From positions 95,542,143-95,606,142 of the forward strand of contig NC_062220.1 in NCBI RefSeq assembly GCF_902686445.1: a stretch of 64,000 bases of DNA. The letters are read 5' to 3'. Shown here piece after piece: positions 36,658 through 48,467 of this stretch; position 1 is the first letter of the stretch, and each line of letters opens with the position of its first letter. Made by a program: the position numbers and the translations under genes. The notes under the pieces are model-generated. The model had not been told where the DNA came from. It searched no databases and saw nothing but the letters and a program-made list of their open reading frames with translations. This DNA comes from Sciurus carolinensis. Lineage: Eukaryota; Chordata; Mammalia; Rodentia; Sciuridae.

Positions 36658-37867
36658 ATATATTTGGTAACTTCTGTTCCCCAAAACATTTGTCCATTTC
36701 ATCTAAAAATTAAAATTTACTGGCATAAGTTATTCGCAATATCCTTTACTTTGCTGCTAATGTCAGTAGGATCTGTAGTGATACACCTCTCTTATTCCTA
36801 CTGTTGATATCTGGATTTCTTTTTTCCCTTAAAAAAAAAAAATTCAAAACTAACTTATTTTTGGCTTTAATTTCCTCTACTATTTGTTTCTTTTCTGTTT
36901 CACTGATTGCATCTATTTTTATTCTCTCTTTTCTACTTACTAAGTGCACATTCTTTCCCTGGCTTCCTAACCAGAAACTTAGATCATTGATTTTTTAAAA
37001 TCTTTATTCTTCTCCAATATAAGCATTTAAGCCTAGAAATTTCCTTCAAACTGCTGATTTAGATTCATCACAAATTTTGCTGTATGTTTTATTTTCAACA
37101 TCATCCAGTTAAAAATATTTGGTAATTTCAACTAGGTTGTTCCTTGACTCTCAGGCAATAAGAATATCTTCTAACTCCAAATGTACAGAAATTTCCAGCT
37201 ATATAATTGTTACTGACCCATAATCTAATTTGCTTGTGATCAAAGAACATAACTTGTATAGTTTGAATCATTTGTAAATTCTTAAGACTTTCTATGGTCA
37301 AGCATATGATCTCTTTCCCAGGGCCTTCAAAAGAATATGTATTCTGCTATTGTTGGGTGTGATGCTCTATTAATGCCAATTAAGACCTTCAGCAGTATTA
37401 ATCAGATCATCTACACTCTTACTGATTTTGCCTAGATTTCCTATCAGTTAGGAGACAGTGGTTTAAAATATTCAACTAAAATGATGGTTTTGTCCATTTT
37501 CCTCTCTGTCAGTTTCTGCTTTGTGTATTTTACCCTTATTATTAGGTGCACACACATTTAACATTTTTGTTTTCCTAATGAATTGACCATTTTTTATTAT
37601 TCATACCTCTTTATCTGATAACATTATCTTCAGATCTTATTTTATTGTTATAAGCATCTGCATGATATACTTTTCCATGCTTTTATTTTCAAGTCATATG
37701 TGTCCATGTGTCTTTTATAAACAGCATAGAGCTGAGGTCATGCGTTTTGTTTTTTTGTGATTTTTTTTTAATCAGACAATCTAAGCCTTTTAACTAAAGT
37801 GCTTAGTTCACTTATGCTTGATGTACTGATATGATTACATTTAAGTTCGTTAATTTGTTTTTTGGGT
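36658..37867 (-). mobile_element. Ancient L1 fragment (continuation)
   Basis: The antisense L1 resumes with GTCCATTTCATCTAAA, then GTGATCAAAGAACATAACTTG, GAATATGTATTCTGC and GCATAGAGCTGAGGTCATG, all standard antisense ORF2 landmarks in the correct order. No coding potential remains. Confidence 0.82.
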
Positions 37868-38013
37868 TTTTTTATTTATTTATTTATTTATTTTTTGACA
37901 CCAGGGATTGAACTCAGGGGCACTCAACCACTGAGCCACATCCCCAGCCCTATTTTGTATTTTATTTTTAGAGACAGTGTCTCACTGAGTTGCTTAGTGC
38001 CTCACTGTGGCTG

Positions 38014-38053
<40 letters not shown>

Positions 38054-38310
38054 CAGACTGCATTTTGATTCATTGTACACTAATGAGGTACAACTTTTCA
38101 TTTCTATGGTAGTACACAATGTAGATTCACACCATTCATGTAATCATACATGTACATAGGGTAATGATGTCTGTCTCAGTTCACTAACTTTCCTTCTCCC
38201 TGCCCTCCCGCCCCATTTCCCTCTACACAATCCAAAGTTCTTGAACTCATAATCCTCCTCGCTCAGCCTCCAGAGCCACTGGGATTACAGGTGTGTACCA
38301 CTGGGCCTGG
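37868..38310 (-). mobile_element. B1-dID SINE interrupted by an L1 3' end
   Basis: The ID half (ATTGAACTCAGGGGCACTC to CCACATCCCCAGCCC) and the start of the B1 half lie at 37868-38016. After a 221-base insert, the B1 half resumes at 38238 (TTGAACTCATAATCCTCC to GGATTACAGGTGTGTACC). A (TTTA)n tract marks the tail side. The SINE itself sits within the ancient L1. Confidence 0.9.
38017..38237 (-). mobile_element. 5'-truncated L1 3'UTR inserted into a SINE
   Basis: A 37-base T run (antisense poly-A) is followed by antisense L1 3'UTR. On the minus strand it reads GACAGACATCATTACCC and CATGTACATGTATGATTAC-like blocks that match the 3'UTR of the left-edge L1 near 5185-5215. Only about 185 bases of element were copied. 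The long uninterrupted T run suggests a recent event. Confidence 0.9.
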
Positions 38311-40250
38311 TTCAATTTGTTAATTTTTTTTCTTTTTTTCCCAATTATGTTGTGTTCTCCAGTTCTCCTTTCCTACCTTCTTTGGGGTTAATTAAATATT
38401 TTAAAACTACGATGGTATAGTTTCTTTTATATCCACATCCTTTGTGTTCCTCTTGCCATATATTTCACATCTCCACATATTATAAACCCTATAAAACAAC
38501 ACTGTAATTTTAGCTTTATATAGTTATATGACTTTTAAAGAAGTCTGAACAAAAGAAAGAAAAGTATATTTTGTCTTTTATACTTATCCACTCCTCTACA
38601 GTTTTCAGGTTTCTTCATACTGCTATAGAACCTGATTTCTATGTAGGGCCAAGTCTATTCAGCCTGAAAGACTCACTTCATATTTCTTGCAATATATATC
38701 TGCTGACGATGAACTGTCTTCATTTGCCTTCATCTCAACATGTTTTTAGTTCACCATTATTTCCAGAGAGTTTTTGTAGTTATAGAATTCTGGAATGACA
38801 AGCTCTTTTTCTTCTTTCAGCATATTTAAGAGGTCCTTCTGGCCCCCGTTATTTCTAGTAGACAGTCAGCCTTCATTCTTGTGTTTGTTATTTTCATTAA
38901 TAAATTGCTTTTCTCTGACTGCTTTCATTTTATCTTTGGAATTCACAAGTTTGACTATTATTTTCCTAGGTACAGTTTGTTCTGTGTTTATCCCTCTTGG
39001 GAGTTCACAGAGTTCCTTAGATCTTTATGGATGTTAACATATGTATGTTAACAAATTAAACTGTTTTTGTATAATTATTTCCTCAAATAATTTCCTTCCT
39101 CTCCTGTGGGGATTCCAATTAATTGTATTTTAAGTCACTTCTTATTATCTCGTAGGTCAAGTACTTACTATTCATTTTATCTATTTTCTCAGATTGGGTA
39201 ATATATACTAATTTATCTTCGATGTTACTGGCTCTTTTTCTGTCATCTTCAATCCTTATACAATGAATTTTTCATTTTAACTCTTCCACTTTCCAGTTTA
39301 AAATTTACATTTAGTTATTTTTTATGTTTTCCATTTTTCTGTTAAGGTTCCTCAACTGTGCATTCATTATATAGACATTTTTCTTTGGTATTTTAAGGTA
39401 TTTTTAAAAGTCGTTTTAAAATTTTCATCTGCTAATTCCAACATCTGACATTGGAGTTCTTACAATCAGTTTCTATCACCTGCTTTTTTTTTTTTTTAAC
39501 TATGAGTCATCCTTTCCTATTTTTGTATATACAGTAAATTTTTTATTGTATACTGAATATTGTGGATAAAACATTGTCAAGGCTCAGAATTCAGCTTTGT
39601 TCCTCTAAAAAGAGTGTTGATTTTTGTTCTAGCAAAAGGTTACTCAAACTCCAAATTGTGCAGTGAGTGACAGCTCACATCTCTGTTCAATTCTTCAAGT
39701 TTTCAGATCATTCATTTTACCAGCTCCTCTGGGTTTCCACAAACACATATGCATTCATGTTGCCATGATCAGTAATAGATTTCAACAGAATTTATATGTA
39801 GATGTTGGGTTTTATACAATCTGAGCTTTCTTTCTTTCATGGATTCTCCCTACTGATCAAGCTACTCTTACAGTTCAAAACTAGTAATTTAGTAATGCCA
39901 GGGCTTTCTGCCACGCCACACTACATGGATGAGCAGGTGATCTGGGCTTCCATCTACTTTCTGCCTTGCTATCCAGTGCCTTCAGATGGTCATTTTAAGA
40001 TGTTCTGTTCACAATATCTATAAGGTACTATCTGTATTTGTGTTAATCTGATTATACTACTCTGTCATTGAGCAGAACTAGGGCTCTGATAATTGATTTC
40101 TGTCCATGATTGATAAATGGGTATCATGGATCACAAACTGTTCGGCATCCCGACATAGAACAGACTAAAACTATTGGCTGGCAAATTTTTAAGAAATTAT
40201 TTTGGTTTTAGATCCCCAAATTCCTCTACATTAGCGAATTATATGATGCT
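38311..40250 (-). mobile_element. Ancient L1/HAL1 fragment (continuation toward 5' end)
   Basis: The antisense L1-type sequence continues after the SINE: CTGACGATGAACTGTC, CTTGGGAGTTCACAGAG, CATCTGCTAATTCCAACATC and ACTCCAAATTGTGC appear in the order seen for old L1M/HAL1 elements. The right boundary is approximate and the sequence is highly decayed. Confidence 0.65.
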
Positions 40251-41314
40251 GATGGAGAAAAAAAGGTTTCCATCCTACCTCCACCATCTGATTTTAACTA
40301 CTGCATTAAGGAAAAGATGATAGTCATACTAATCTTGTGTGGTGGATATAAGGGTGGGTAAGAAGCAATGAGTGTAACATTGGGATTATGCCCAGGTTAA
40401 ACTCTCATAAAAGTGGTTTCTGCTGCCTTTACCATTAAGTGCTTCTACTATATTAAAAATGTATGTCAAAATAAAATTTAAGCTTTATCCCAGATGCTTT
40501 CTACTTTGGTAGAATTTAATAAACACAAGAGTTCCTGTAACTAATCCTCTTTCTATGTGGGAGGAGTTGGGGAAGGTGAACCCCCTGAGCTCAGTACCAT
40601 ACTAGAGTACACTAACGGTGATAAGCATTTTGTCTGAAGGCTTGAGAAATGAGGTCCACATTTTGAGGTGCTGTTCAGTCTTCCTTCTCAGGATGAAATT
40701 ATCTGCATAACACCTGGGTGCCAGGGAAATTTATTCAGCCTACTTAAGGGAGTTTGTTAGATCATATTTGGACTCACCCTGATTAAAGGGTAAAAAAGTC
40801 ACTCAAGGGGGAAGACTCAGATCTCCAGACACAATTTGCAGGCAATTCACTTAATACATAGGTGATTGAGCACTTTCTCAAACCCAGAGTAAATAATTTT
40901 CATTCCACAGATCAGTCCTGAATATTTTTTTAAATGTGGATTTTTTTTTCTTTCTGAGCTATTGAAGAAAATCAAAGACTTTTAACTTTGAACATCACAT
41001 AGGCCACAAAAAAGAAAGTTTTGTTTAAAGTAATGCATAAAATTATGCCTAGTATTGCTTCAGGAGAAGGGCAGCAATCCTGATGTGATCATTTAGTGGT
41101 TACAAACATAAAATGCTCTTTCTACTATAAAGGCAAAAGGGAAGGAAAATAAATTTTTAAAGAACTTGTTTATAAGAACATCAAACAGAAAGAAAAAAAA
41201 ATCACTTACTCAAAATCTCTAGCTGCATAGTTATGAAGTTAGGGGACAGGGCTTAATTATACAGAGGAAAAGGAAGTATTAAATCATCCATATGAATTGA
41301 TCATATATTCTTAC

Positions 41315-41350
41315 CAGGGCTTCATAATCTTCTGCAATTTCTGGTATCGT
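41315..41350 (-). CDS. ELMO1: ELMO1 36-bp coding exon, residues 138-150
   Basis: This very small exon has one base completing E138, codons for RYQKLQKIMKP, and two bases of C150 (TG|C). The acceptor is aaattttgcag and the donor is gtaaga. Both split codons rejoin correctly with the flanking exons at 50879-51048 and 30117-30216, which is strong evidence that it is real despite its size. It lies between introns of 9.5 and 11.1 kb. It encodes one basic amphipathic helix of the armadillo region. Its length is a multiple of three, but skipping it would still join GA to C and give GAC, replacing E138 to C150 with a single Asp and keeping frame. Confidence 0.93.
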
Positions 41351-41438
41351 CTGCAAAATTTAAAAACAGCCATGTGAGGAGCATGTTTGAAAGTCATGAT
41401 TTTTACACAAAGAATATATCTCAAAGAAAACTCAGGAT

Positions 41439-41624
41439 TAGCTGGGCTTGGTGGTGCATGCTTGTAATTCCAGAGACTCCAAAGGCTGAGGCAGAAGGAT
41501 GGCACGTTCTAGGGCAGCCTCAGCAAGTTAGACCCAAAATTAAAAGGGCTAGGGATTTGGCTCAATAGTAGAATACCCATGGACTCTAACCTTAGTACTG
41601 CAAAAACAAAGAAAGAAAGAAAAG
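41439..41624 (+). mobile_element. B1-dID dimeric SINE
   Basis: The B1-like half is AGCTGGGCTTGGTGGTGCATG to GTTAGACCC. The ID-like half is GGGCTAGGGATTTGGCTCA to CTCTAACCTTAGTACTGC, with a (GAAA)n tail. It lies about 90 bases upstream (in transcription terms) of the 36-bp exon's acceptor and is antisense to ELMO1. Confidence 0.88.
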
Positions 41625-42394
41625 TAAGGATTAGATATAGGACAGAGAATCTGCCACCAAGTAAAGCCACTGTATCCATTTTAAAACATCATTCAAAGTA
41701 ACAAATTGGTATTCTTTAATGATAAGAGGCAATCAAAAGATCAGGATGAAACTACTCTCAAAACTCACTGCATTGATGTATTGCTAAAGGTATCAAGATC
41801 ACTCTCTTTAGATCAGAATGGGTTTATGTTCCAAAGTGGGGGGACTCTCTAGCGATAAGAATGCATACATTTGCAATGAAAAAAGTTCAGCACAAAAGTA
41901 CTGGACTATGAATAAATAATTTATTATCCTTCTTTGGCAAAATGCCCACTAATTGTACTTTTTCTTCAAAATTTGTGCTTTTTCTGAGGGAAGACACTGC
42001 ACTTTCTGTGATGAGAAATTGTGTCCGACACCAAGATCAAAACTCCAGTAAGGGGCCTGCAATAGGCAAACCTGGCTTCAAAAAGAGACGAGGTGCTTAA
42101 AAAACAAACCAAGAAATGAAAAATACTGAGGGTCCCCAAGGCTCAACAAATCAGGAAACAAACGATTCTATTCTGGTCAAGCCACTTTCCACTCCTCACT
42201 TCTGCCAAAAGTCCAGTTTTAAGTCTGCTGTCTATCTGTATTAAGGATCCTTCTATTACTCCAACTAGTAACCTCCTATGCCCAAACTCACCTCACCCTA
42301 GGCTCCTGTGAGGAGCCTCCCTGACCTCTCATTTCCCTCATTTAGACTGTAGGGGGCGCCAGTGTCTATAAACCACAGGCCATAGGACATCTCA

Positions 42395-42480
42395 CTGCCC
42401 TGACTCCCTGCAGGCCAGGGCTCTATACCATAACGGCATAACATCAGGCACACACAGAGTAGGTACTCAAAATAACATTT
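42395..42480 (+). mobile_element. L2/MIR-type 3' tail
   Basis: CTGCAGGCCAGGGCTCTATAC, ATCAGGCACACACAGAGTAG and GTACTCAAAATAACATTTG resemble the L2 terminal motif. Confidence 0.5.
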
Positions 42481-43439
42481 GGGGCATGATTTTGTTCTGA
42501 AGATTTAGCATTCTCAATCACATAAAATGTAACTCCTTCAACAACCCAAATAGCTGCATGAAGGCTAAAATCTAGTGTTTTGTAAAACTATGAAAAAATG
42601 TTCATAAGTAACTTTTCCTCATTTCCTCTCTTCCTTTCCTTTCCCTGTTTTTGTTTTTAAAATATTTATTGTTTTTCTTCCTTCATCAAAAAGCTATTGG
42701 CAGAGCGAAAGAAATAGGTAGCCAGGGGGCAGCTAGTCTGAGCAGAAGCTGGGGACATTTGCAAAGGCCAAACATAAGCTTCCACTAAAAGGAACCAGGA
42801 GTCCTTGGAGAAATGGCTCATGCCAGGGCTGAGACAAGGAAAGATCTACATATGCTGGGAACATCTGATTGAGGCAGAAGGCAAAGAAATGCTCAAGAAA
42901 TGATGGGAAAATGGTCAAAAGGACATAAGAAACCAGCTTGAACAAGCTCCTGCCAGCCATGTCTGAGACAAGATGAGGATCCCAATAAATCATAGTACTG
43001 ATAGATGATAGCCACTGAATAAAACAGGAACAAATGAGTCCACTTACTATCAAGTAATATGTTGATAAAGTTTCAGAACAAAAGTCCTGGGAAAAAAATC
43101 ACAGAAATCTGATTTGTACCACTTTCCAATGTCCACGGTGTCACTACTCTCCCCACGGCCAATTTAAAGTACCACCATGACATCGGTGAGCAGGGAGCTG
43201 GGAAGAGTTGTGTGTAAAAGTGGCTAAAGGAAGTGGTACAAGCCAGCAGCTAGAACACCACTGGAAATCAATATACAAATGAATGAAAACATAGGAGAAC
43301 ATAAGTCTCTTCCAACAGAGGAAAGGCAACTAATAAATGTAGAAAGAATGATAACATCAGAAAAACCTCCTTTGGAAATTATCATACTAATAAGTAATTT
43401 AGATAAGCAAATTAGTGTCAAAACTGGTGGGTGAAATTG

Positions 43440-44415
43440 GGATGAGGAATTGGATTTTATATGGTTTCAAAGTATCTCCCTACAAATTATTCATGACATG
43501 ATTGTAAAGGTTGGTGGTGAAGGCTGCAATGAAGACAAACTGGAAGATGTTCTTAATCAAGTGGCCAAAGTGAACATGACTAAGACAAAGAGGCATCTTG
43601 GGCCAATAACAGGATACAATAAAAAACAGAAGCAAAATCATAAGTGTCAGTGAAATTCCAATCAAGGACATATAATATAGACCTGATCATGAGAAAACAT
43701 TAGACAAACCTGCCAAAAAAAATGTGGGGTTTAATGGAAAACTGTGCAGTCTATAACACACCCTTCTGGGTTATCAGATTCTAGCTCTGTGCTGCCTTTG
43801 AGCTATTTTACAACTCTTGCAAGCTGTAGGTAACTAATGGATATATATTTTCATCCTGTCTGGTAGTGATTTAATTGGCTTCCTCCCTGCTGGTGGAAAA
43901 CCAGTTTGGTCTCCATTTGCAATTCATCTCAACATTCCTTTGCTCCATATAAATTTGTTCTCTTTTGACTTTTCCCTTTGAAACGATTATACCATCTGCA
44001 GGTCCCCTCATATCATATGGGTAAAATAAATTCTTTTAACACATGTTCATTTGTACATCTGTAAGAAAGTCATAGTTTTACCCTTCCCCGAAAATGATTA
44101 TTATCCAATTAATGGATAACGATCTTTTAACAAACCCAATTGGAGGACGGGCTACCAGATTGCTAACCTATAATGTTAAAAAAAAAATCAAAGTTATGCA
44201 AGAAAAGGAATGAATGACTACGGAACAGATCCAAATTGCAGGAGACAGGACAACAGGGTAGAAGGTACTACCTGAAGTTATATCCTTTGTATTAAAAGGT
44301 GCAATTGTGACAACAAGAAAAGCCTGAGTGGGGTCTCTCTAGGTGAAGGACAAAGGGAGTTCTGTATTCTTGAAACTTTTCTGTAAGTTTGAAACTATTT
44401 TGAAATAAAGTCTGT
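43440..44415 (+). mobile_element. Old L1 3' region interrupted by an LTR-like insert
   Basis: The flanks read as one old L1 3' end: GATCATGAGAAAACATTAGAC at about 43685 and, after a gap, ACAAACCCAATTGGAGGAC at 44132, CTTTTCTGTAAGTTTGAAAC and a final TTTTGAAATAAAG. The interior, about 43720-44130, starts near TGTGGGGTTTAATGG and carries AAATAAATTC near its end, as an LTR would. ACAAACC occurs at both junctions and may be the target duplication. Family not identified. Confidence 0.5.
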
Positions 44416-46249
44416 GCATACATGTGCACATGCATGAGCATGAGTTATATTGAGCAGTCATTGCAAAGTTTCAAAATGATTTTCTAGCTTGGGACCCAAG
44501 TATCTTCAGGTTTTTTCATGCATTCCACCTCAACTAGTGGTTCAGCCCTGGAGAGTTCTCCCTGACCAGAGTGCAGAAATCCACCAGGGCTGAGTCAATA
44601 TTCTTCACATCTCAGTTTGTGTATCCTCACTTTGGCTTCAGATTATGCAGAAGGGAACCATTTTTTGTTGTGATGTGTGTCTGTTGTTCTAACTGGGATA
44701 CTCTCTCCATCCAGTATATCCATTTAAAAAAAAAAAAGAAAGAAAGAAATGTAAGAAGAGAAATGGTTCCTGGAAAGCTAAGGTTTCACAGTGGCCAGAA
44801 ACCTCTCGCTCCAGTCCAAGGAATGGTATTCTTTGCACTAGCAGAAGATAATCTCCTCTTGAAACTGGCCTTATGACCCCTTCTCATTTCCATTACCAGT
44901 GAGTGAGATGGACAAAGACACAGAGAAAGCAGAGGCGGGTGAGGAGGGGGAAGATCCTGTTTAAGGAATTTTCTGCTGAAGTTGGCCTCCTAGGCCTTTG
45001 TGATGCAAATTCTTGGCAGGGCCCCAAAAGGGAGTTCCAGTTGGGACTCCCTTAGATATGCAGCGAGAAGCTACAGAAAAAAAACAGGCAGAGGGAGCTG
45101 GGAAGACCAGGCAGTCCTTCCAGCCAGGGTTGACTGTCGAGATCACACTGAGCAGTCTGAGAGCTTATTTGCTACTCCCTGTGGTCTCTGAGGAGGTGAA
45201 ACTTTCATGGTGTGAGCTGGGGTGAGCTGTTTAGGCAGTGAGCTGACTGATCCATTTGGCCTGGCCTGGGTCTTCCTGAACAGCCTGGGCTTAACAATAC
45301 ACCAGGTTCTCAGAAGCCATGATATAAGTTGAAGCTGACAATCTGACTGTGGCATTTAAGTTTCTTTCAAAAAAGAAATTCACCTTTTGGATGAAGACAA
45401 AAATTACAGGAAAGGTTCATATAATCAAAACTGTCACATGCATCTTTTTATTCTTCCCACATACCTTTCTGCACCCCTCACAAGCCTAGCCCAGTATCAG
45501 GAATACTGCTCAGCACTCCAAGAACATACACTTTGCTCAACAAATAAAACCTACAAACCTATTCTCAAGCGTGGGTGCTCAGCAACAAAACTACAGAAAC
45601 GTGCAGTGTGTGTAACTGAAGTCCTCCTACCTCAAGTTTCACAATACCTGAAAAATGAAAACAGCTCTGGTTCAGGTAAAGAGAATTTGAATTATGAATG
45701 TTTAATATGACACTGTTCTTGTGTTGTAATGACAACAATCTTTTAAATACATACATACAATATACCTGTATATAGCATCAGCCAGGTTTCTTCCTCTAAA
45801 ATATAAACATGACAGAGTGGATAGGGGGCTAATTATTTGTACAATTACTTTTGTTCATTTTGAAGACAATTACTTATGAATTTTCCATACCACTAAGGTA
45901 ATTATGAGACTCTTCGACACTATTCCTGATACAGCCAAACTTTGGAGAAATGACCTCAAACAAATAAATTAGCACTTACATGTTCTCTAGATGAGTGGGA
46001 ACTCCTCAAACACCTCACTGCTATTTCTCCTAGAAAAACTAGAAAATCTATGGGAATTCCAGTCCAGTATTGATCAGGTATTAGAAATGGAGATAGTCTT
46101 ACACAAATGATAAATATAAATTAGAACATTCTGGCAAGCTCCCAGGCTGTTCTGATTTTAAAATAGCTTTAAAATGCAGATATCCTCTGAGTTAAGAATT
46201 TGAACACAATAAAACAATTTAAATAGTCACACGAATTTTGTGAAAAGGA

Positions 46250-46650
46250 AAGTTGACTTAAGGATGTTCAGAAAGCAACCTGAAAATGATATAAAGATCG
46301 TACAAGAGGGGAATGGTTAACTATACTACCTCCAATTATATTATGCATCAACTGTACCTCAAAAAAACTGTAAAATGAAATAACATGTAGGTGATGATAT
46401 TGGAAAGAATAATATTTAATGATATGAAAATATTGTTAGATATAAAAAGCAGATAGGTTATAAGGAATATGAATATTATAACTACTTTTATAAATTCTGT
46501 GCCTATGTGCATATTTTAAAGAATATTACATAAGGGATATACACCGAGATATTAAAAGTGCTTGTCTGTGGAAGAATAAATGACAGATTATTTTTTATTA
46601 TTTTCCTTCTGTTTATTTACATATTTTTAACAATAAATCTGATTTTGTGT
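46250..46650 (+). mobile_element. Possible old L1 3' debris
   Basis: AT-rich sequence with ATATTGTTAGATATAAAAAGCAG and a late AACAATAAATCTG resembles decayed L1M/HAL1 3' sequence. Weak call. Confidence 0.35.
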
Positions 46651-48137
46651 TAAGGAATGAAAGTTAATTTTTAAAGACTGTCTCTGTTCTTTGGAAAAAT
46701 GTGGATTTCAACTTCCTTGCTCGGGGCCTCACTGCCCAGGGTGGTGCTAGAGCTTACTCATACCCAGCAGCATCATCTTCCCCATCACATTGCCAAGTGG
46801 GAAGGAAACTGCAAGTGCCCTGCCCTTTCGTTCTTGGACACGTTCCACTGTTCTCTGCCCCCAGTGATGACTGGCCATTTAATAGGGAAGGGCACAGAGT
46901 AAACTGCCCAGTGATCTCTGTGCATGGAGGCACAAAGAACACCATGCTATCTTGAAACCCAAAGAACAGACCAGAACTTTAAGTTGCAGGTTTAAAAAAA
47001 AAATTTTTTTTTCGAATCAAATACCTCATTTCTGAGAATTTTTTGATAGCCATCTTTTTTTTGAAGCTCTGTGTATTCCTTCATATTCCTCACCTTGATT
47101 CCGTTGAACATGCTTCCCCCACTTTATTTCCACACCTATGTTTCAATCAGATATGAGGGATGGGATTTTCAAATTCCACAAGGATGGAAAAATTAAATTC
47201 AGGCTATAAGTACTCTGCTCTGCCAAAATGACACTTCCCTGTTGCTCCTTGGTGGCTGATTTAGCCCCATGGCTTCTCTTGATGCCAGCGGAAGAGAGAC
47301 TTTGAAAGCATAGCCTTAGGTCATGACAAGCAGGTGAGAAATCTCTGAATCTCATTATTATTAAAAGTAAGGGAAAAAATTCCAGCTACATTTCTTCAGT
47401 GTTTCCTAAAAATTTCCACAGGTCTAGCTCATGAAGTCTCCACCTTCCGGAGCTGACCTCTGCCCAGGAGTCATGACTAACTGCCTTCCCAACTGCAGAA
47501 TCTAGTAAATTCCGATGCTTTCTATTCCAAAGGTTTCCTACTAATTAATTAAGGCGTTGCTGTGAACTCGATTGAGAAACCAGGTTTCCTTATAAGAAAA
47601 ATATCTTTCTCTTTTCTTTTTAATCTGATTAAGAGATCAGAAAAATGAGCCACCCCTTAGAATGAGATGCAGCACTGGCAGAAGGAAGAAGAGGCCCAAG
47701 GATCCATCCGTCAAAAGTAGCATAATTTTGAACTTAGATAAAACAGTGGGAGGACACCAAAGGTGATCCAGAGAGATGTCATTGCTTTCCACAAACAAGA
47801 GTGTGATGAGAAAGTGTGAGAGAAAAATGCAAAAGAGACTTTATCCAAGATCTGGGGTTGTGCTCTGTTTACCTGTCTGAAATGTGGATGGATATAAGAA
47901 ATTGCAATGGTTTACTGATTTTAAATAGTTAAAATGTCAATGCTCAGGATACTCTTAATGGCATGTTTAACATAAAGAAAATTCAGCATTGATGTTCTCC
48001 CACGCTGTACATGTGCCACATGAAAACCTGAGTCAGATCTGCTCTCTACCATCCTGGGTCTTGGGGATGGTGAGCTTTGGGGCAGCTCTATAGGTTGAGA
48101 CGAGTTATAAGGTAAAACAACAGGGCTGATGAAAAGT

Positions 48138-48467
48138 ATGTGGAGATGGGGCATTTAAAGAGGTGATTAAATTCAAATGAGGGCTTTGGAGTATGTCCTA
48201 ATCAAATTCAATTGGTATCCCTACAAGAGGAGAAAATTTGTACACACAGAGCCCGTGGTGCACACGCACTCAGGAGAGCCCATGTGAAGACACAGGGAGA
48301 AGGCAGTCAGTCTCTTGCAAAGCCTTCAAGAGAGACCTCAGAAGAAGGGAACCCTGGGGACCTTTGACCTTGAACTTCCAGGATCCAGAACAATGAGAAA
48401 AAAATGTGTATGGTTTAGTGTCACAGTCTGTGACACTGCTATGGCAGCCTTAGCAGACTAATGTAAT
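48138..48467 (+). mobile_element. MLT1-like LTR
   Basis: GAGGTGATTAAATTCAAATGAGG, CCTAATCAAATTCAATTGG, ACACACAGAGCCCG, CATGTGAAGACACAGGG and a final GCAGCCTTAGCAGACTAATG follow the order of MLT1-type MaLR LTRs. The 5' end is missing or too diverged. Confidence 0.75.

Larger units (their letters stand above)
30217..41314 (-). other. ELMO1: ELMO1 intron between residues 149 and 151
   Basis: This 11.1-kb intron is the most repeat-laden in the window. It contains MIR-like elements (30390-30575, 32345-32535), a MaLR-type LTR (30929-31279), a nested SINE complex (31308-31717), and minus-strand ancient L1 blocks from about 34925 to 40250. The L1 is interrupted by an LTR-like insert (36221-36657) and by a B1-dID that itself carries an L1 3' end (37868-38310). 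32540-34920 and 40260-41300 show no gene; part of 33170-33430 looks unique. Confidence 0.82.

Noticed and set aside
45387..45710. 107-codon plus-strand open frame
   Set aside because: Low-complexity composition without recognisable motifs; chance.
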